Shown in pieces: positions 37,431-50,252 of a stretch of DNA of 64,000 bases (positions are counted from its first letter, which is position 1; each line of letters starts with the position of its first letter). The notes beneath the pieces are model-generated. The model saw nothing but the letters and a program-made list of their open reading frames with translations, searched no databases and was not told the origin of the DNA. The position numbers were made by a program, and so were the translations under genes. Source of the stretch: Sipunculus nudus (Eukaryota > Annelida > Sipuncula > Golfingiida > Sipunculidae). The stretch is from NCBI GenBank assembly GCA_026874595.1, contig CM049313.1, positions 20,783,508 to 20,847,507 of the forward strand. The letters are read 5' to 3'.

Positions 37431-37779
37431 GTAGAAATGAAGGAATATTAATATTATTAATAATGGTACACTTATACAAGTATCCATATTTCAGGACTTG
37501 AATTAAGAATAGGAAAGTAGGCAAAACATGTTTCATATCACGTATTTTTTTCTCTGAATAATCCAGTGTTTTAACTATATTTAAATCATTTCTCATGGTC
37601 GAATGCATAAACTCAATATATTTTCATGGATAAGTAAAGGGGACATAAAGGTGCCACGGGTTAGACAATTCAACCATTGTTATCCTTGCAATCTTGCAAA
37701 GACTAAGGGATTATAGTCTGTGGGCTTCGGGGTCATGGGCATTTTATTTGGTATACAGAAAATCACAACCTTAAACCTC

Positions 37780-37815
37780 TACTGAGTCCTTAACCTTGAA
37801 GTGGATTTATTCCAG
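37780..37815. other. Junction of the block I / block II segmental duplication
   Basis: Up to about 37790 the sequence follows the intron 3' of exon 2 as in unit 5 (about 50570-50600, aaatc followed by caaccc/tt and gaacctct-like sequence). From about 37809 it follows 20341 onward (ccaggagacatca). The switch within about 20 bp is the duplication breakpoint. No inserted element or long homology is obvious at the join. Confidence 0.75.
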
Positions 37816-39870
37816 GAGACATCAGCTTTGAAAGGCATTGTTTCTACGCCAAGAAAGAATAATCTGTGCGTGTTGCGTGAAACGAATGGCAAGCAAGTAT
37901 ACTCCAGCGGTGGACGGTTGTTTATAGATCCTCCAAGTATCTATAGGTCTCAGGAGGACTGATAGTACTGTATACACAGCGCGTCCCCCCCCCCCCCCAG
38001 TGAGACGAAAAGTGCGACGTCCCGGTGTCACGTGTGTGCGATTGTCATGTGAGAGAAAATGTGTAAAATGGGAATATCTGTGCAGTGCGAAAAAAGGACT
38101 GTGCTTATTTGCGTGTCTATCATCATTGTTTGAATAGAAGAAGAGCCTCTCAAGAGAATGTAAGTAACTTCTTAATCTAATATATGGATTTGGTTTTGTT
38201 GATCAATGTCTTATTAATCTCTTTGCAGTGTAAGAATGTATATGTGACCGGTATGTGACTCACTGACAATAACTATCAACACCCGGCTTTATATAAGTAG
38301 AGAAACTTGCTTCTGATATGCCACAACTGATCTGATATAGAATGTGGGAACATATTTTGCTCGTGTGGCTTCGTGTCTCCAAAGCAATACACGCATGTGC
38401 TTTACCTTGATTAGGTTTCGAATTTTTATTAAATTATTCACATAAGAATATGGAACTTGGAGTCGGGAGGCACAATCTACTCAGAAAGCTTGACTTATAT
38501 CGACTTCCAGCTGTGTCCTATGTTCATCTGGCCACACGGAATCAGAAGCTTTTCTACTTCTAAAAATATCCTCAGGGTATCATGACTCTTCCATTAGCAA
38601 GTTATAATTGTTTTCGCCAGTCTGAAAGCTCCGTTATATGCACTTTCAGTGACGGAAACCGTTTTGATCTTACTGAAGTGAACATTAAGCAAGCAAGCTT
38701 TATATTCCATGTGACTTGTCCCTCGCAAACAGATTGATCATAACAGATGGTAGTCAACCTCAATGTTGCAATAATGACTGATAAAGGATTACGCCGCCCA
38801 AGGTTAAATTATATCTGTGTCAGTACAAAGTAAGTCTTTTTTATGCTTTCCTTAATATATTTAGTAAGCTCTCAGGTCAGATTGTCTATAAACTTCTATG
38901 GCCATGTTTCATTTCCTCATATTTTTAATCTAAGGTTAAATTTTAATTGGAAATCTGGCCAGTTTCCACATTTAAGGGATCTCCTTCTATTCTTTTTAAG
39001 GGTACCTCCTTGCCTTACCTCTACATGTAACTGAGTTCTGAGCCGACATAACCACTTCCTATGGCTGTACTGCATTCTCTCAACACAAACCTTAGCATTC
39101 AACTGTTTTGAACAATACCAGTATTATATTCCATTGCAACAAATATATCGGTAATAGCTCCGAACATAAATTGTTCCAATAGGTAGACCAATAATATTGT
39201 TTCCTGAGTTTTACGCACAGGTCTGTGCATATGAGACAGCTTCTACCACTTTCTGGCCCTTAGCATGTCGGAATGTCTGAACGTCTTTCATATTCTTAAG
39301 TCCCGTGGCCCTCTCGGGACTGATTTTTTCTCACCCACTGACTGTTATCTGCATCTGCATGATGTATTTTGTAAGCATACTTTTTACAACCATTTCGACC
39401 AGCGTCGCGTCCTCCAATTTCAGGAAGTCACCAGCACATTCAATATAGAAAGGCGAGTTACATTTCCTGTTTGCTATTCTCCATTTTCCATTATCTCCTG
39501 TATAACCTCGACTGAAAGAAATGAGACTTCCAACATGCTCAGCATATACCTGTGCATCACTCATTCACAAATTCATAAACAATCCAACTCTAACTAGAAG
39601 TTTGCATACTACGGAATGCAAGCCATGAAGCGGTTCCTCTTTTAATCTGACGAAGGTAGTCCACCTTCGTGAAAGTGAATACAACATTGTTTCAGTAACG
39701 TTATTTATTTTGTATACTTGCAGGGAAGTGTAAAGGGTAGTAGGCTTAGTACGGTTACTTTCGGTGTAGTACATAAATCAGTATAAGTAGAGTTAGTTGT
39801 TACAATTAAGCCTGTTTTACGTCTGGTATTGATAAATGTCATTCACAGAAAAAGTTGAACACTTCAAATA

Positions 39871-39915
<45 letters not shown>

Positions 39916-42030
39916 TATATTGTCATTCAGCTAGAAACTAAAAAATGTATCATATGTTTATCATCTATAACCTTCTAGAGGCATGAAATATTACCACTTT
40001 GTACAGAGCTGGTTTAAGATATACTTTGGTGCCCTAGGTTACCAGCTGGTGGAAGTGTTGGTCATGTGACAATAATCCTTTTCCACGAGCATGCCCACTG
40101 TGTGCATTTGCGCTGTCATGTGTAGAGTTTGGGTTTGCTGAATCCCGGGCCACATGTAAACAGATGTGTATAGGAGAAACCAGGATATCTTGTTTATTTC
40201 ATTTTGAGTATTGAATGTTCAGGTGACCATTAAAAAATGAACATAATGCAAGTATATCCCACATATTTGAATGAGCTATCACGACAGTGGGCACTTATTC
40301 AATACACACATGGCACATAGTGGGCGTTATCACAGCCTACTCGCCGCCAAATGCTGGAACGTTGTTTCATTGTGCGTGGCAGTTCAACGCTTGTGTATAC
40401 CAGCATTAACGGTGACCCTGAAATGGGACTTTAACGTATCAGCTATGTGGTTACATTAACCCACTCACTGACACACGCTTGCCCGCCTCACACAAATCAC
40501 TTGTGTGTACTGTCTTTCACATAGGCATACACGTGTGCTAGTCCATTTATAGAACAAGAATGGTACTGAACAGAGAACATACCTCCGCCAAGGCAAAAAC
40601 AAATCTACAGAATTGTCTTCCCTGGCTCATGTTTCGCCGTACAATCTTAGGATTAAGTTCAGTACTTTTTAATTCTGCTGCAAACAATCACAGAAACAAA
40701 TACGAATTAAATATAATCCCCTTTCAGTGAGTATCCATTGGCAGCACTGTGAAAGAGCAGGTATGATCACATATTTAAAAAAATCATTTAACTCGTGAAA
40801 GCACCAAAATAAAAAATGAAGGAAACCTGAGGTTGAGCTAGTTGGATCCCTCAAAGAAATCTGTTGATGTGTCATGGAATGACCCCTATACAATACGTAT
40901 GTCGGTGCAGCTGAAGCTTGGGATGATTAAAGCTAACATGCTGGCAAGCTATTACGCGTACCTGTAAGTGTATGATTTAAAAACTTTATTTAACTATAGC
41001 AAAGTCGTTTCCAGACGTTCAGGTAGTTTACTGTTTTATTACACTATAGAAAGCAAGATGATGCATTATCATAATTATTCCTTGTTGTGCTTAAACAAGG
41101 CTACATTTACTGGAGCTTGTTGATAACTAATCCATCATAATGTGAACATGGAGTAATTTCATTATTTCTTATTCTCAAGCAAGCTTTACAGTGAGGACAC
41201 CTTCCTTATACAGAAGTAAATATTTCGGTAGCATAAGCTATTAAGCTCCCCTGCGAAGGAAAAGGAGTTGCATTTGGATGAGTTTATTTCTATACCATTT
41301 TTATTTCAATACCAAAAACATTTTGCGAGTTGAAATACTTAAGTCCGTCCTGGTGCAAAACCATCGGTTTCAATTGTCTTCTGCCTTGATTTTAGATTTG
41401 CGCGCTAGTTCTCCAACATGGCTGATATATCAAAAGCTGACATTTGGGTCCAATATTAGTATTAGGTCAAAGATTTGCACGTGATATATTTTTATCTTAA
41501 CCTTACTTACGAGGCAGTTCACTCTGTAGCAAATATCGCTCAGTAAAGGACAACCTGGCGAAGCACCCAGTGATCGATCATGGATTGCATACATGTATCT
41601 GATTTTGCTAAGGAACCAAACAACACTAAGGTGTCTATACATCATCGTTAAGACAGAAATATGCAAGAGTAAAATAGCAAAACATAGAATAAGTAAAAAA
41701 AGATAAACGAGAACGTTTTATATAAACATGAAATCCGACCCACAAAAATATTGTACAGAAAGACGTGAAGGTATATCTCCACCACCCCCCGAAAACATGC
41801 TCAACTACCCCCACCCCCCGACACACACACACACCTGGTGTCAATTATTCTAACGAAATTATTCTCTAATTAAATACAGCTTTTGTGTTTATTATGCATT
41901 ACCTGGTATGACTATTTTTTGCAGCGCAGTTACAGAATAATGAGATTATGGTACATTATTTGATGTAACATGTGTGTATGATCAAAACATATTAATTTTG
42001 TTCTTGACATTTGTCAGAATTGTACGTTTG
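37809..42030 (+). repeat. Block II 5' flank, segmental duplicate of 20341-27082
   Basis: Collinear with block I but shorter. It lacks the 22397-22965 segment and one of the two 1.5-kb type A flank repeats. A C run of about 14 near 37986 replaces agccaca-type sequence of block I. No gene seen. Confidence 0.82.
40267..40442 (+). other. Candidate first exon of unit 4, donor lost
   Basis: Aligned to 23719-23896 (tgaatgagctatcacgac, acacacatggcaca, tgaaatgggactttaacgta). The donor that reads CAG/GTATGTGG in the other copies reads CAG/CTATGTGG here, so splicing from this site should fail. This agrees with unit 4 being a pseudogene. Confidence 0.35.
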
Positions 42031-42050
42031 ATTCGACTTTAAAGGGGAAA

Positions 42051-42850
42051 ATGAGGAAAGACAATGCAGCACAGAAAGATGGATGCCCTGAAAGTGCCGG
42101 TTCACACGGACAAGGGGAGCCATTAATAAACAGTTCCGTCACATTACAACAGGGTGAGCCGATATATCCCAGTGCTGATACACCCCGACAATAGGAGTCG
42201 CTCCTCAATGTAAGCATCCAAGACCCACCGGAAACCACTTAAAATCCAGACAATTATGGCTGTTGTCTATGTCTTATTTCTTCAAATTTACTGCCTTTAA
42301 CACCTTGGAGAATTTTCAGAGTACGCCCATGGCAACACGGGAATGATTGCACTCGGTACCCTTTACGGCAGTAACATATTATCAGGGCTCGTGGCCCAAA
42401 TTGCTTTCGAAAACTAACCGTGAAATGTTAATTAATTCTGGCATGGTTGTGCATTTGCTTTTCTTATCAGGGAACGTATTACCCAGTGTGGTGGGTCATG
42501 CTGCCACTGTCGTGTCTTCTAGGTTTGGCGACGGGAATCGTTTGGACCACAAGTTTTGTTTTTGAGTATGTGCGTCAGAACAAGGAAAACGCTTCCGTTA
42601 CTTTAGCCAGATTTAATGGTATATTTACCATGTGCCTTTTCTCGACAGGCATATTCAGAAATTTATTTCCCGCGTTACTGTTGCTTAGCTATAGTGACAA
42701 TACGACAAACCAACAGAATAGTTTCACATATAAGTTTGTGATAATCCCAAATGGACTGTTGAGGACATGGATCCTTACGTAAGAAAAGGACATCTCACCA
42801 ACAGATTAAATCATTAGCATCGATCACTTCTGGTTTGTTGGTATAACAAA
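42051..42850 (+). pseudogene. UNC93A-like: Unit 4, exon 1 remnant
   Basis: N-terminal tail with GQGEPLINSS and QQGEPIYPS repeats, then frame breaks, then YPVWWVMLPLSCLLGLATG and ARFNGIFTMCLFSTGIF in frame. The exon ends YNK with AAA/GTGAGT at 42850 after the large internal deletion. Confidence 0.85.
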
Positions 42851-43731
42851 GTGAGTGAAAGTCTGGAAGGCTACCTGACGATAAGGTCCCCCAACTATGT
42901 AATATTAAGATGATATCCCTCTTTCTGAGAGCATTTAAAATGATAAATCTAAAAAAAAACAGGAACAGGCAGACAAGATGGGACATAATATTTCATAGTA
43001 ATTTATGTAATGTGACTGGGTTACATACTTCTAAAAAAAACTACCATGTCAGGTTTTGAATCGTAATTTTGATTATATTTTATAAGAATAATAAAAATAT
43101 ATTGCTATATAATGTGTAAATGTAACTCTGCTCTCATCTCTGTTAATAAACATGTAATTTTAAAAAAGATCGAAATAAGTCATCTTTCAACACTCCATTA
43201 ATTCATACTCTTAAGGCTATTCCAGCATGGCGTAATTCTTCAATATCAATTCATTTGCCATTCTTGTCCGAAATTATATTAGGAATATCTCCATAATGTT
43301 TTCCTTTCGTTTCCAATTATCCAGGTAACTTATTTATTTATATGAGGGTAATTTGCTTATTTATTAAAACATAATATAAATGCTAATCCGATGGACCCAA
43401 GTCAATGTAGAACACTTTATTGTCTAAACTACCTGTGTACGATTTAGTGTGTACTTTTTATTCTTTTTCATCGCAATGTAATTGGAGCATGATAATAGTT
43501 TTGCACAATTATGCAATACTTTGTTGCTGAATGTTTTCATTACTGTAATACATGTAACGGAATTCAGGATGGATGTTTAATCGGGAAGTTTCATATTTTC
43601 TCAGACAATGTTGATTCTTTATCTCAAAACCATTCACACTTTGTTTTTATACAAACAACGTTGATATTGGTTTCGATTAAATCAAATTATCCGTAAGAAT
43701 GTGTGAACTTAATAACTTTAACCCCCGTCAG

Positions 43732-43999
43732 GGTTTCGTTGCCTGTGCAGTTGGGATGAACATGGTGGGGTTTATGATGCTGACATACGGCGTCTGTATG
43801 ATGTTCAGCAGGATTATCAGTGGACATTTTCGGATGTGTTCACATGGCAACTACCACATCTTGCTTGGCATCACACTTGAGGTCGGTTTCTTTGTGATGG
43901 GGCTGGTGCTGCCCCCTGACGATCAGCAGCCTGGTCTGCGGTTCACCAGGCCAGCGGTCCTTTGAGTTAGTCAGGGAATTCTTTCAATTAATATTCAAG
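43732..43999 (+). pseudogene. UNC93A-like: Unit 4, exon 2
   Basis: GFVACAVGMNMVGFMMLTYG onward, 268 nt as in unit 2, with intact splice sites but one nonsense codon at 43963-43965. Confidence 0.85.
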
Positions 44000-45350
44000 G
44001 TAATCAAGAGAACAGACAACTATTATTATTATTAACTAACTAATAGTTATCATATTGATCATATTCTACGACAAGATAATTGTTTCTTTTAATATGTAGC
44101 AGGAGTGGTACAGATTAATGTATATATTCGGGCTTGTAATTTTAGCATACAGTGGTTTGTATCACTCTGTTTATATCACGAAGGGGTACCTCCTAAACAA
44201 TACAAACACATCAAATGAGGACATCAGGTAGCAAGTCAGACGAACCAGACCTTTTCAAACGGCCTTTTGCAATTAGCGTTCTTTGAAATTGAGCACATAT
44301 GCAACCAACCCACGTAGGTAATATTGTTTTATGTTTGTTAACATTGTCGCATGTACGTGTGTACTAACAGCTTGTATGGATAAATAAGCTTGTACATCCG
44401 TCTCAGAGACTTTATAATAATCTGTCTCAGCAGACACCCTACAGTTCATTGATATTAAAAGGTATGTAAATATGTGGCTATACAGACAGTAATTTTTTGT
44501 ATTATGTCAAACGTGGTCTTGTTTAGTCTTCTCTTCAAATTGTGGTCAAAATTGAAATTAGTTTGCCTTGATTTTTTATTTGTTTAATCACACGTTTGAA
44601 TTTAAAGGTGCCAATTCGCCTATCTTGTGAAAAAAGAATTTATGTGATTTCTGGCTTCCTCTGTGTATGTATTAATGATCTAAGTATAATTCTTGTTATG
44701 AAAAGTTCTTAAAATGCCTCCGTGTAAATGTATGAACTTGTTTTTAACAACATATTTAAAAACACAGCATTATTGACAAACGGAAAATAACATTTAAATT
44801 AAGATGGAAGGTTGCATATAAGGCGAGTAAAAAAGGTCACTTCTGCAAACGCCATTTTGCGTATAAGAGCTCCAAGGGATTACCTTTAGTTTTTAAAGGT
44901 CAGATAGTTGATTGGGTCTCTTTAAACAACGGTCTTGTAGTATTTAACCTGTTATATATATATTTTTAAAAGACAAATGGACTCGATCAAAATTCAACAT
45001 GAATGTGAATGAGATGGTCATGAGTGTTTGCAATGTTGACACAATTGATTTGGTAATAGATAAATACAAGTAACAATAGATCAATACACTTAACAATATA
45101 TGAATACAATTAAAATTGCACTATGTGACCCCCTCAACGCCGGAGTCATGTGCCATATTTGGAACTGCCTTATCTTAGTTTTTTTCTCTAGGTATCAAAC
45201 TGTGGAGTATTGATCTCTACTATAAAAGGCATGTACTGAAACAATAGAAGACAAAACTAAAATTAACACATATGTACACAGACACGTTTATGTTTACGGA
45301 CAAGTGTCGGATGAAATGAACGTACTATCTAGATAATACATTTCTTCCAG

Positions 45351-45610
45351 CTTTACTAGGAGAGTTATTCCATGATAGAAAGACGGAAGCCTTCGCCATG
45401 ACAAGTAGTATAAGAGCACTTCACCTATGTGTGTATTCCTCCCTGTCTACAGCGTTGTGCTACAGAGTCCTTAACTACATTACCATTGGAGTGGCCGCCT
45501 TGTTTATCCTGGGCTATGGATATGTGCAGCTCTGTGTTATAAACGGCACACCAGCCAACAGAATAGATGAAAGAGACGCCAGAGCTATAGTTCCAGGGTT
45601 ACTTCAGTGA
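45351..45610 (+). pseudogene. UNC93A-like: Unit 4, exon 3
   Basis: The acceptor tttcttccag and then ALLGELFHDRKTEAFAMTSS match unit 2. The frame is open to TGA at 45608-45610. Aligned polyadenylation signals are mutated. Confidence 0.85.
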
Positions 45611-45818
45611 ATATTAAACCAAACATATTTCGTTATATAACATTACACATCTTAAACTTCAGCAATGGGCATCATTTATATCATAAATATCCTGAATATT
45701 TCTTTAAAAGCATGAGGTAAAAGACCTAAGCAACTAAGTTTTGGGTAAAAGCCCTGGAAACGATTAACGAAATTATTTACTCTGTTGCTTCTCTTTATAT
45801 AAATGATATTATACACGA

Positions 45819-46493
45819 GCTCAAGGCTGTACGGCGCTCTAATTTTGATTTAATCTTTCGGACATATAGAGTAGAATATATGGAGTATGTTTAGTATCAA
45901 CAAGTAGGATTGTTTGTGTGAGGGTCCTTTTAGTTTTTAACCCTGTGGTCCCCCAGCAACGTTTGTCTTATTTGTCCTAATAAAAAAAGGGCCCCAGAAA
46001 TTTAGACCAAATTAATCCTCTAACTCTTTCTTCACAAGCAAATTGATATAAAGTTGATGAACAAAAACAATGTTTGAGTGACAATGGCCCGTATGCTAAG
46101 CATGCATGGAATTAGTACGCAATTTAGCTTATCAGTGGTTTAGTTAATCAGGGTTTTGTGGACTAACTAAATATTTGGGACTAAATCCGCGTAGTAACAG
46201 ACTTTTCCTTTTGTTTGATATGTTTCATCCATTAGCATTCGGATTAAAGTCAGTAGTTCGTCTTACCATGTACTGTCTACATTTATTCCACTCATCAGCA
46301 TATGGCCCAATATCTTTAATTGATAATAACCATGAATCCATGTCTGCTAAAGCTAGGACATATCATCACTGTCAATATTCTGTCAGTCACATGGTTTATT
46401 TTTTCACCTATATTTATTGTTGTACGTGAAATTATTAAACTCATAATAAGTCATCATATTAAAGAGAACAACGAAATAACTTTTACATAAAGA

Positions 46494-46545
<52 letters not shown>

Positions 46546-48549
46546 ATGAATACACAAAAGTCGGTTCACTCTGTATGGGAATCGCAAACGATCCTTTGCC
46601 CACATCTTAGCTGACGGTACACTATGCTAAACATTCATCTCTCCCTCTCTCTGTCTCTCTCTTGGGTAATAATGATTCTTTTATTATAACATCTTTTTCA
46701 ATATGTAACATCATCGTTAATTATAAATTTTCAACATACGTTATGTTATATGCTAATGTATACAGTAAAAAATATTATTCAAATCAGACAATCTAATTTG
46801 AAATTTTGCTCTGATCTTGACATCCTGAACTTGGTGCGCTCATTCTGGGGTGAACACTAAAGGTCACGTGTGATCCTCCTCCTGCCGGGCACTTAGACAT
46901 GTGAATCATTGACAGATAGCTTATCGGTATTGACAGATAGCTTATAAGAAGGTCAGATTCCACCACCAAGGACGGAGAATAATCTTAAGATATCATTGTC
47001 CTACTGTCAAGAGCTCATTGCACAACAGAGACAAAGCCCACGTTGTAACGAAATACGGGGAGAATACAATACTGATGGTGGTGGATCGTCACGTAAGTAA
47101 TGCAGTTTAAACGGATTCGTTTAATTTAATATATTGTATTGTATTGTAAAATATCCAATCGGCAAAAAGTAATATAGTTATGTTAATGACTACACGAGTT
47201 TGGATAAATTATGGTTTCATACCTTACTAAGAGCTTTTAAGTGCCAACAGTTTGCCTGTACCGGTATCTCGGTAGTCTCACTAACACCAACAAGGTCATT
47301 TTTTTATATTTACCGGGGCCTGAACTTATATCAGTTGACACAGCTAAACGTTCACATGTTCTCCATTTTTAAAGCTATATAAATCAATCTATTATATATT
47401 ACATATCTGGTATACCTATGTATGATTTTGTTGAGCTTCTCTCTATTTGATGTGTTACTTATTTTGTGTGCTACTCATGTTTGTCATATATTTTTTACGT
47501 TATTATTTTGAATGAATATAATTAAAACATGTCGATCATGTGACTTTGAAGACCATCTAATATACCTTTATTAAATAATAGAGCATCGCTGATGTAGCGG
47601 GGAAAAAATGGAAGCATGATATGACGTATTATGTATTAACAGTAAACGTGATACAGCTCATGAGCGTGCTAAGATTGTTTCAATATCAGATGGATGATTG
47701 AAGGGTTATTGATGAAATATGATGCAACTATAAAAATTGATGACATATTATCTCGAAATCACTTTTATAATATATACGTTATATACATAATATATCTACC
47801 ACTGCAGAAAAAATAAGAGAGACACCCTCCCCCATTAAAGGCCCAATGAATTGCCTAAATGGAGATGGTATGATTAGAAAGCTTAGAAAACAGGTTTGGC
47901 CAAATTGCGGGGAATAACATTTTTTTTATACAAACACAAAGATCCAGACACAGACACACATACCAGATGTAATTGAAGTCATCTGCCCTAGTTTATTATG
48001 TTTAAGTTACCCATGGAACAGGTAAGAGTTTTAAATTTTTCATTGGTTAAATTAGCTGATGAACACATTGTCGTAATGAAGTCACTATGGGTTTTATGGC
48101 GTGTTCAATGGGAAGTAATTCGGTGTATATTTATTAGTTAGAGGTTGACCTGGTTCTCATATTGATCTCCGTTTAATGCAACTGCTTTGACCCTACAAAA
48201 AGAGTAATACAGGTAATAAAAAGTTCTAAGATTTTTTGCATATGATATATGCTGGGGAGTTTTGGTTAAGAGACTAAATTTTATGATAACTGCCTGGGGT
48301 ATACATTCAGTGGTTGGGTTCTTGACATAAAAAAACACTAATATAAAAGATTTTTCTCTGAGAATGGTTACTATTCATAAATCTATGGCCCTCTTTGCAT
48401 AGGCCTATCACGACTCTATACCCACCGAACAGTCATCATTTCCATTGCTATAATTCATTTGTCCTCTTGGTCATAGTTTTTATTCTGTATTCCCTAGCCC
48501 AGGACGGTCTTTGTACAACAATAATAATTAAGAAGACAAACTCATAAAA
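45819..48549. repeat. Spacer between units 4 and 5, duplicate of 33677-36268
   Basis: Collinear with the block I spacer, apart from a stretch of about 430 bp (46750-47180) found only here. A GT then GA microsatellite lies at 46494-46545. A 5'UTR acceptor for unit 5 is plausible at 48497 (tgtattccctag), 52 bp before the start codon. No other gene seen. Confidence 0.7.
46860..47092 (+). promoter_or_regulatory. Candidate promoter and untranslated first exon of unit 5
   Basis: GGTCACGTGTG holds an E-box (CACGTG, 46865-46870). Two 17-bp direct repeats ATTGACAGATAGCTTAT lie at 46908-46924 and 46929-46945, 21 bp apart, each containing a GATA motif. The second runs into TTATAAG (46942-46948), a possible TATA box. 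About 145 bp further on, cgtcac/GTAAGTAA at 47092 is a near-consensus donor. The segment is missing in the block I spacer in front of pseudogene unit 3. The order fits a promoter with a short first exon, but this is motif inference only. Confidence 0.35.
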
Positions 48550-49670
48550 ATGACGGAAGTAAAACAAGTGGATGGCCAACCTAAGCCGGATGTGACAGGA
48601 ATCAAAGGAGCTGTAGAACCACTACTGGAGATGAAAAGTGTATCTGTACAAGGTTACTCCTACAAACCGACAAGACAAGCATTTTTGTTGTCATTGTCAT
48701 ATTTCTTTATATTCGTCGCCTATGGAAGTCTGGAAAATTTTCAGAGCACAATGAATGCTAAAGGGAACCTGGGAATGATTGCACTAAGCGCCCTTTACGG
48801 TACGAGTTTTCTCATGGGCGTAGTGGCGCCCTCTATAGTAAAAAAACTAACAGCCAAGTGGTCTTTAATACTCTCCTGGTTTGTTCATATGTTTTTCTTG
48901 CTGGCTAATATTTACCCCATCTGGTGGCTGATAATTCCCCTTTCAGTGCTACTCGGTATGGTAACAGGTGTCGTCTGGACTGTACAGGGATCATATATTA
49001 CCTGTTTTGCCGTGGAACAGTCACAGCGTTTAAAGTACGACGTTTCAATAATGTTAAGTAGGTATAATGGGATTTTCATCATATGTTTCAGTCTCACTGG
49101 GTTGATCTCAAATATATTCCCTGCCTTGCTTTTATATGGAAGGGACCAGCGGACGGGAAACCAAACCATGTCAACCTTTAATAATTTTACGGTAAATTTT
49201 ACTACATTCCATGCTGCCAACCGGAATCAGTATACCATTTTTCCAAAGGATAAATATGGAATGAACCTTACTTTGAAGAATGCAAAGGATAACCAAAATA
49301 AATATGTACACCGGTTATATAACAATACAATCATTCGTGAAAATAACGATACATCAGGCAATGTAGACTATACGGAAGTGTGTGGCCCAAATTTCTGTCC
49401 GACAACAGAGCTTCACATATCAAACAAAGGAGTGAACACGTGGATCCCACCTTACGATACATCTTGATTTCTGGTTTAGCTTTGTGTCAGATCTCCGCCA
49501 TCATCCTGGCGTTTTTTCTGGTGAACCTCCCGCGTCAGAAACTACAGAAAAAGGGCGGCCGGTGGCTGGGGTCTCTCGTCATGTTCAGGGATTTTCGGTA
49601 CTGCTTGATTGTTCCCGCGTTGGTCCTTACAGGTGCTATAAGATCTGTCCTGGTCAGTTCCTACAACAAG
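48550..49670 (+). pseudogene. UNC93A-like: Unit 5, exon 1
   Basis: Start ATG 48550 follows an A-rich stretch and aligns with the mutated start of unit 3. The exon is 1121 nt. Adding the missing 4 nt gives 1125, a multiple of three and in phase with exon 2. Donor AAG/GTAAAAGT. Confidence 0.82.
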
Positions 49671-49984
49671 GTAAAAGTATATTTCTTTTAAATATCCCCG
49701 AAACCCTTCAGAATCTTTAATAGGCAAAATATGTTATAATTCAATCAAGAGGAATGTTATACAATGGATTCATTATATTCATGCAGTAGGTATGTGTAAT
49801 TTGTTATATCAATATACTGATTTCGTCAGACTTGATAATTTACTTATTATATTGCAAAGTATCCTCTCTCCATAATATGCATAATTAGCTTGTCTTATGC
49901 CAGTAAGTTCATTATATATTGTTAAAGATTTCGTGTAAAACATGATAAGAATAATCGGAAGTAACGCTTTCCTTTTCACGACAG

Positions 49985-50252
49985 GGTTTTGTAGCCTGCA
50001 CGTTCGGGATGAGCATGGTTGGGTTTACAATGATCGTGAATGGTGCTGGTACATTAGCTGCTGGCCTTGGCAGTGATCATCTCAGGAAATATATCCACTC
50101 AAAATACCACATTGCACTGGCCTTTTTGTTTGCGGTGGGAAGTTTGGTTGCAGGACTGATGATTCAACCCAATGTCGACCATCCTGCACTCTTCTTTATC
50201 ATCCCAGGTCTAGTGGGCATGGTCGACGCCATCTTGAAAACTCAGCTCGGAG
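49985..50252 (+). CDS. UNC93A-like: Unit 5, exon 2
   Basis: The acceptor cacgacag is followed by GFVACTFGMSMVGFTMIVNG, HLRKYIHSKYHIALAFLFAV, and LVGMVDAILKTQLG with phase-1 donor GAG/GTAGAA. It is 268 nt and fully open. KTQLG continuing to VLIGELF in exon 3 fits the family's conserved stretch better than type A does. Confidence 0.83.

Larger units (their letters stand above)
42051..45610 (+). pseudogene. UNC93A-like: UNC93A-like unit 4 (type A), broken copy
   Basis: Three exons are recognisable by alignment with unit 2: 42051-42850, 43732-43999 and 45351-45610. Lesions: TAG at 42192-42194 (Thr codon in unit 2), TAA at 42240-42242, a 4-nt deletion just after it, further small deletions near 42320 and 42410, and a deletion of about 350 bp near 42807 that removes most of the glycosylated loop with CGPNFCP and the next membrane segments. 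Exon 2 has TGA at 43963-43965 in place of Gly. Exon 3 is fully open. The start context MRKDNAAQKD aligns with MSQDNTAKKD. Confidence 0.88.

Noticed and set aside
40271-40459. A 62-codon protein
   Set aside because: It overlaps the candidate untranslated exon, and the frame is interrupted or shifted in the other three copies.
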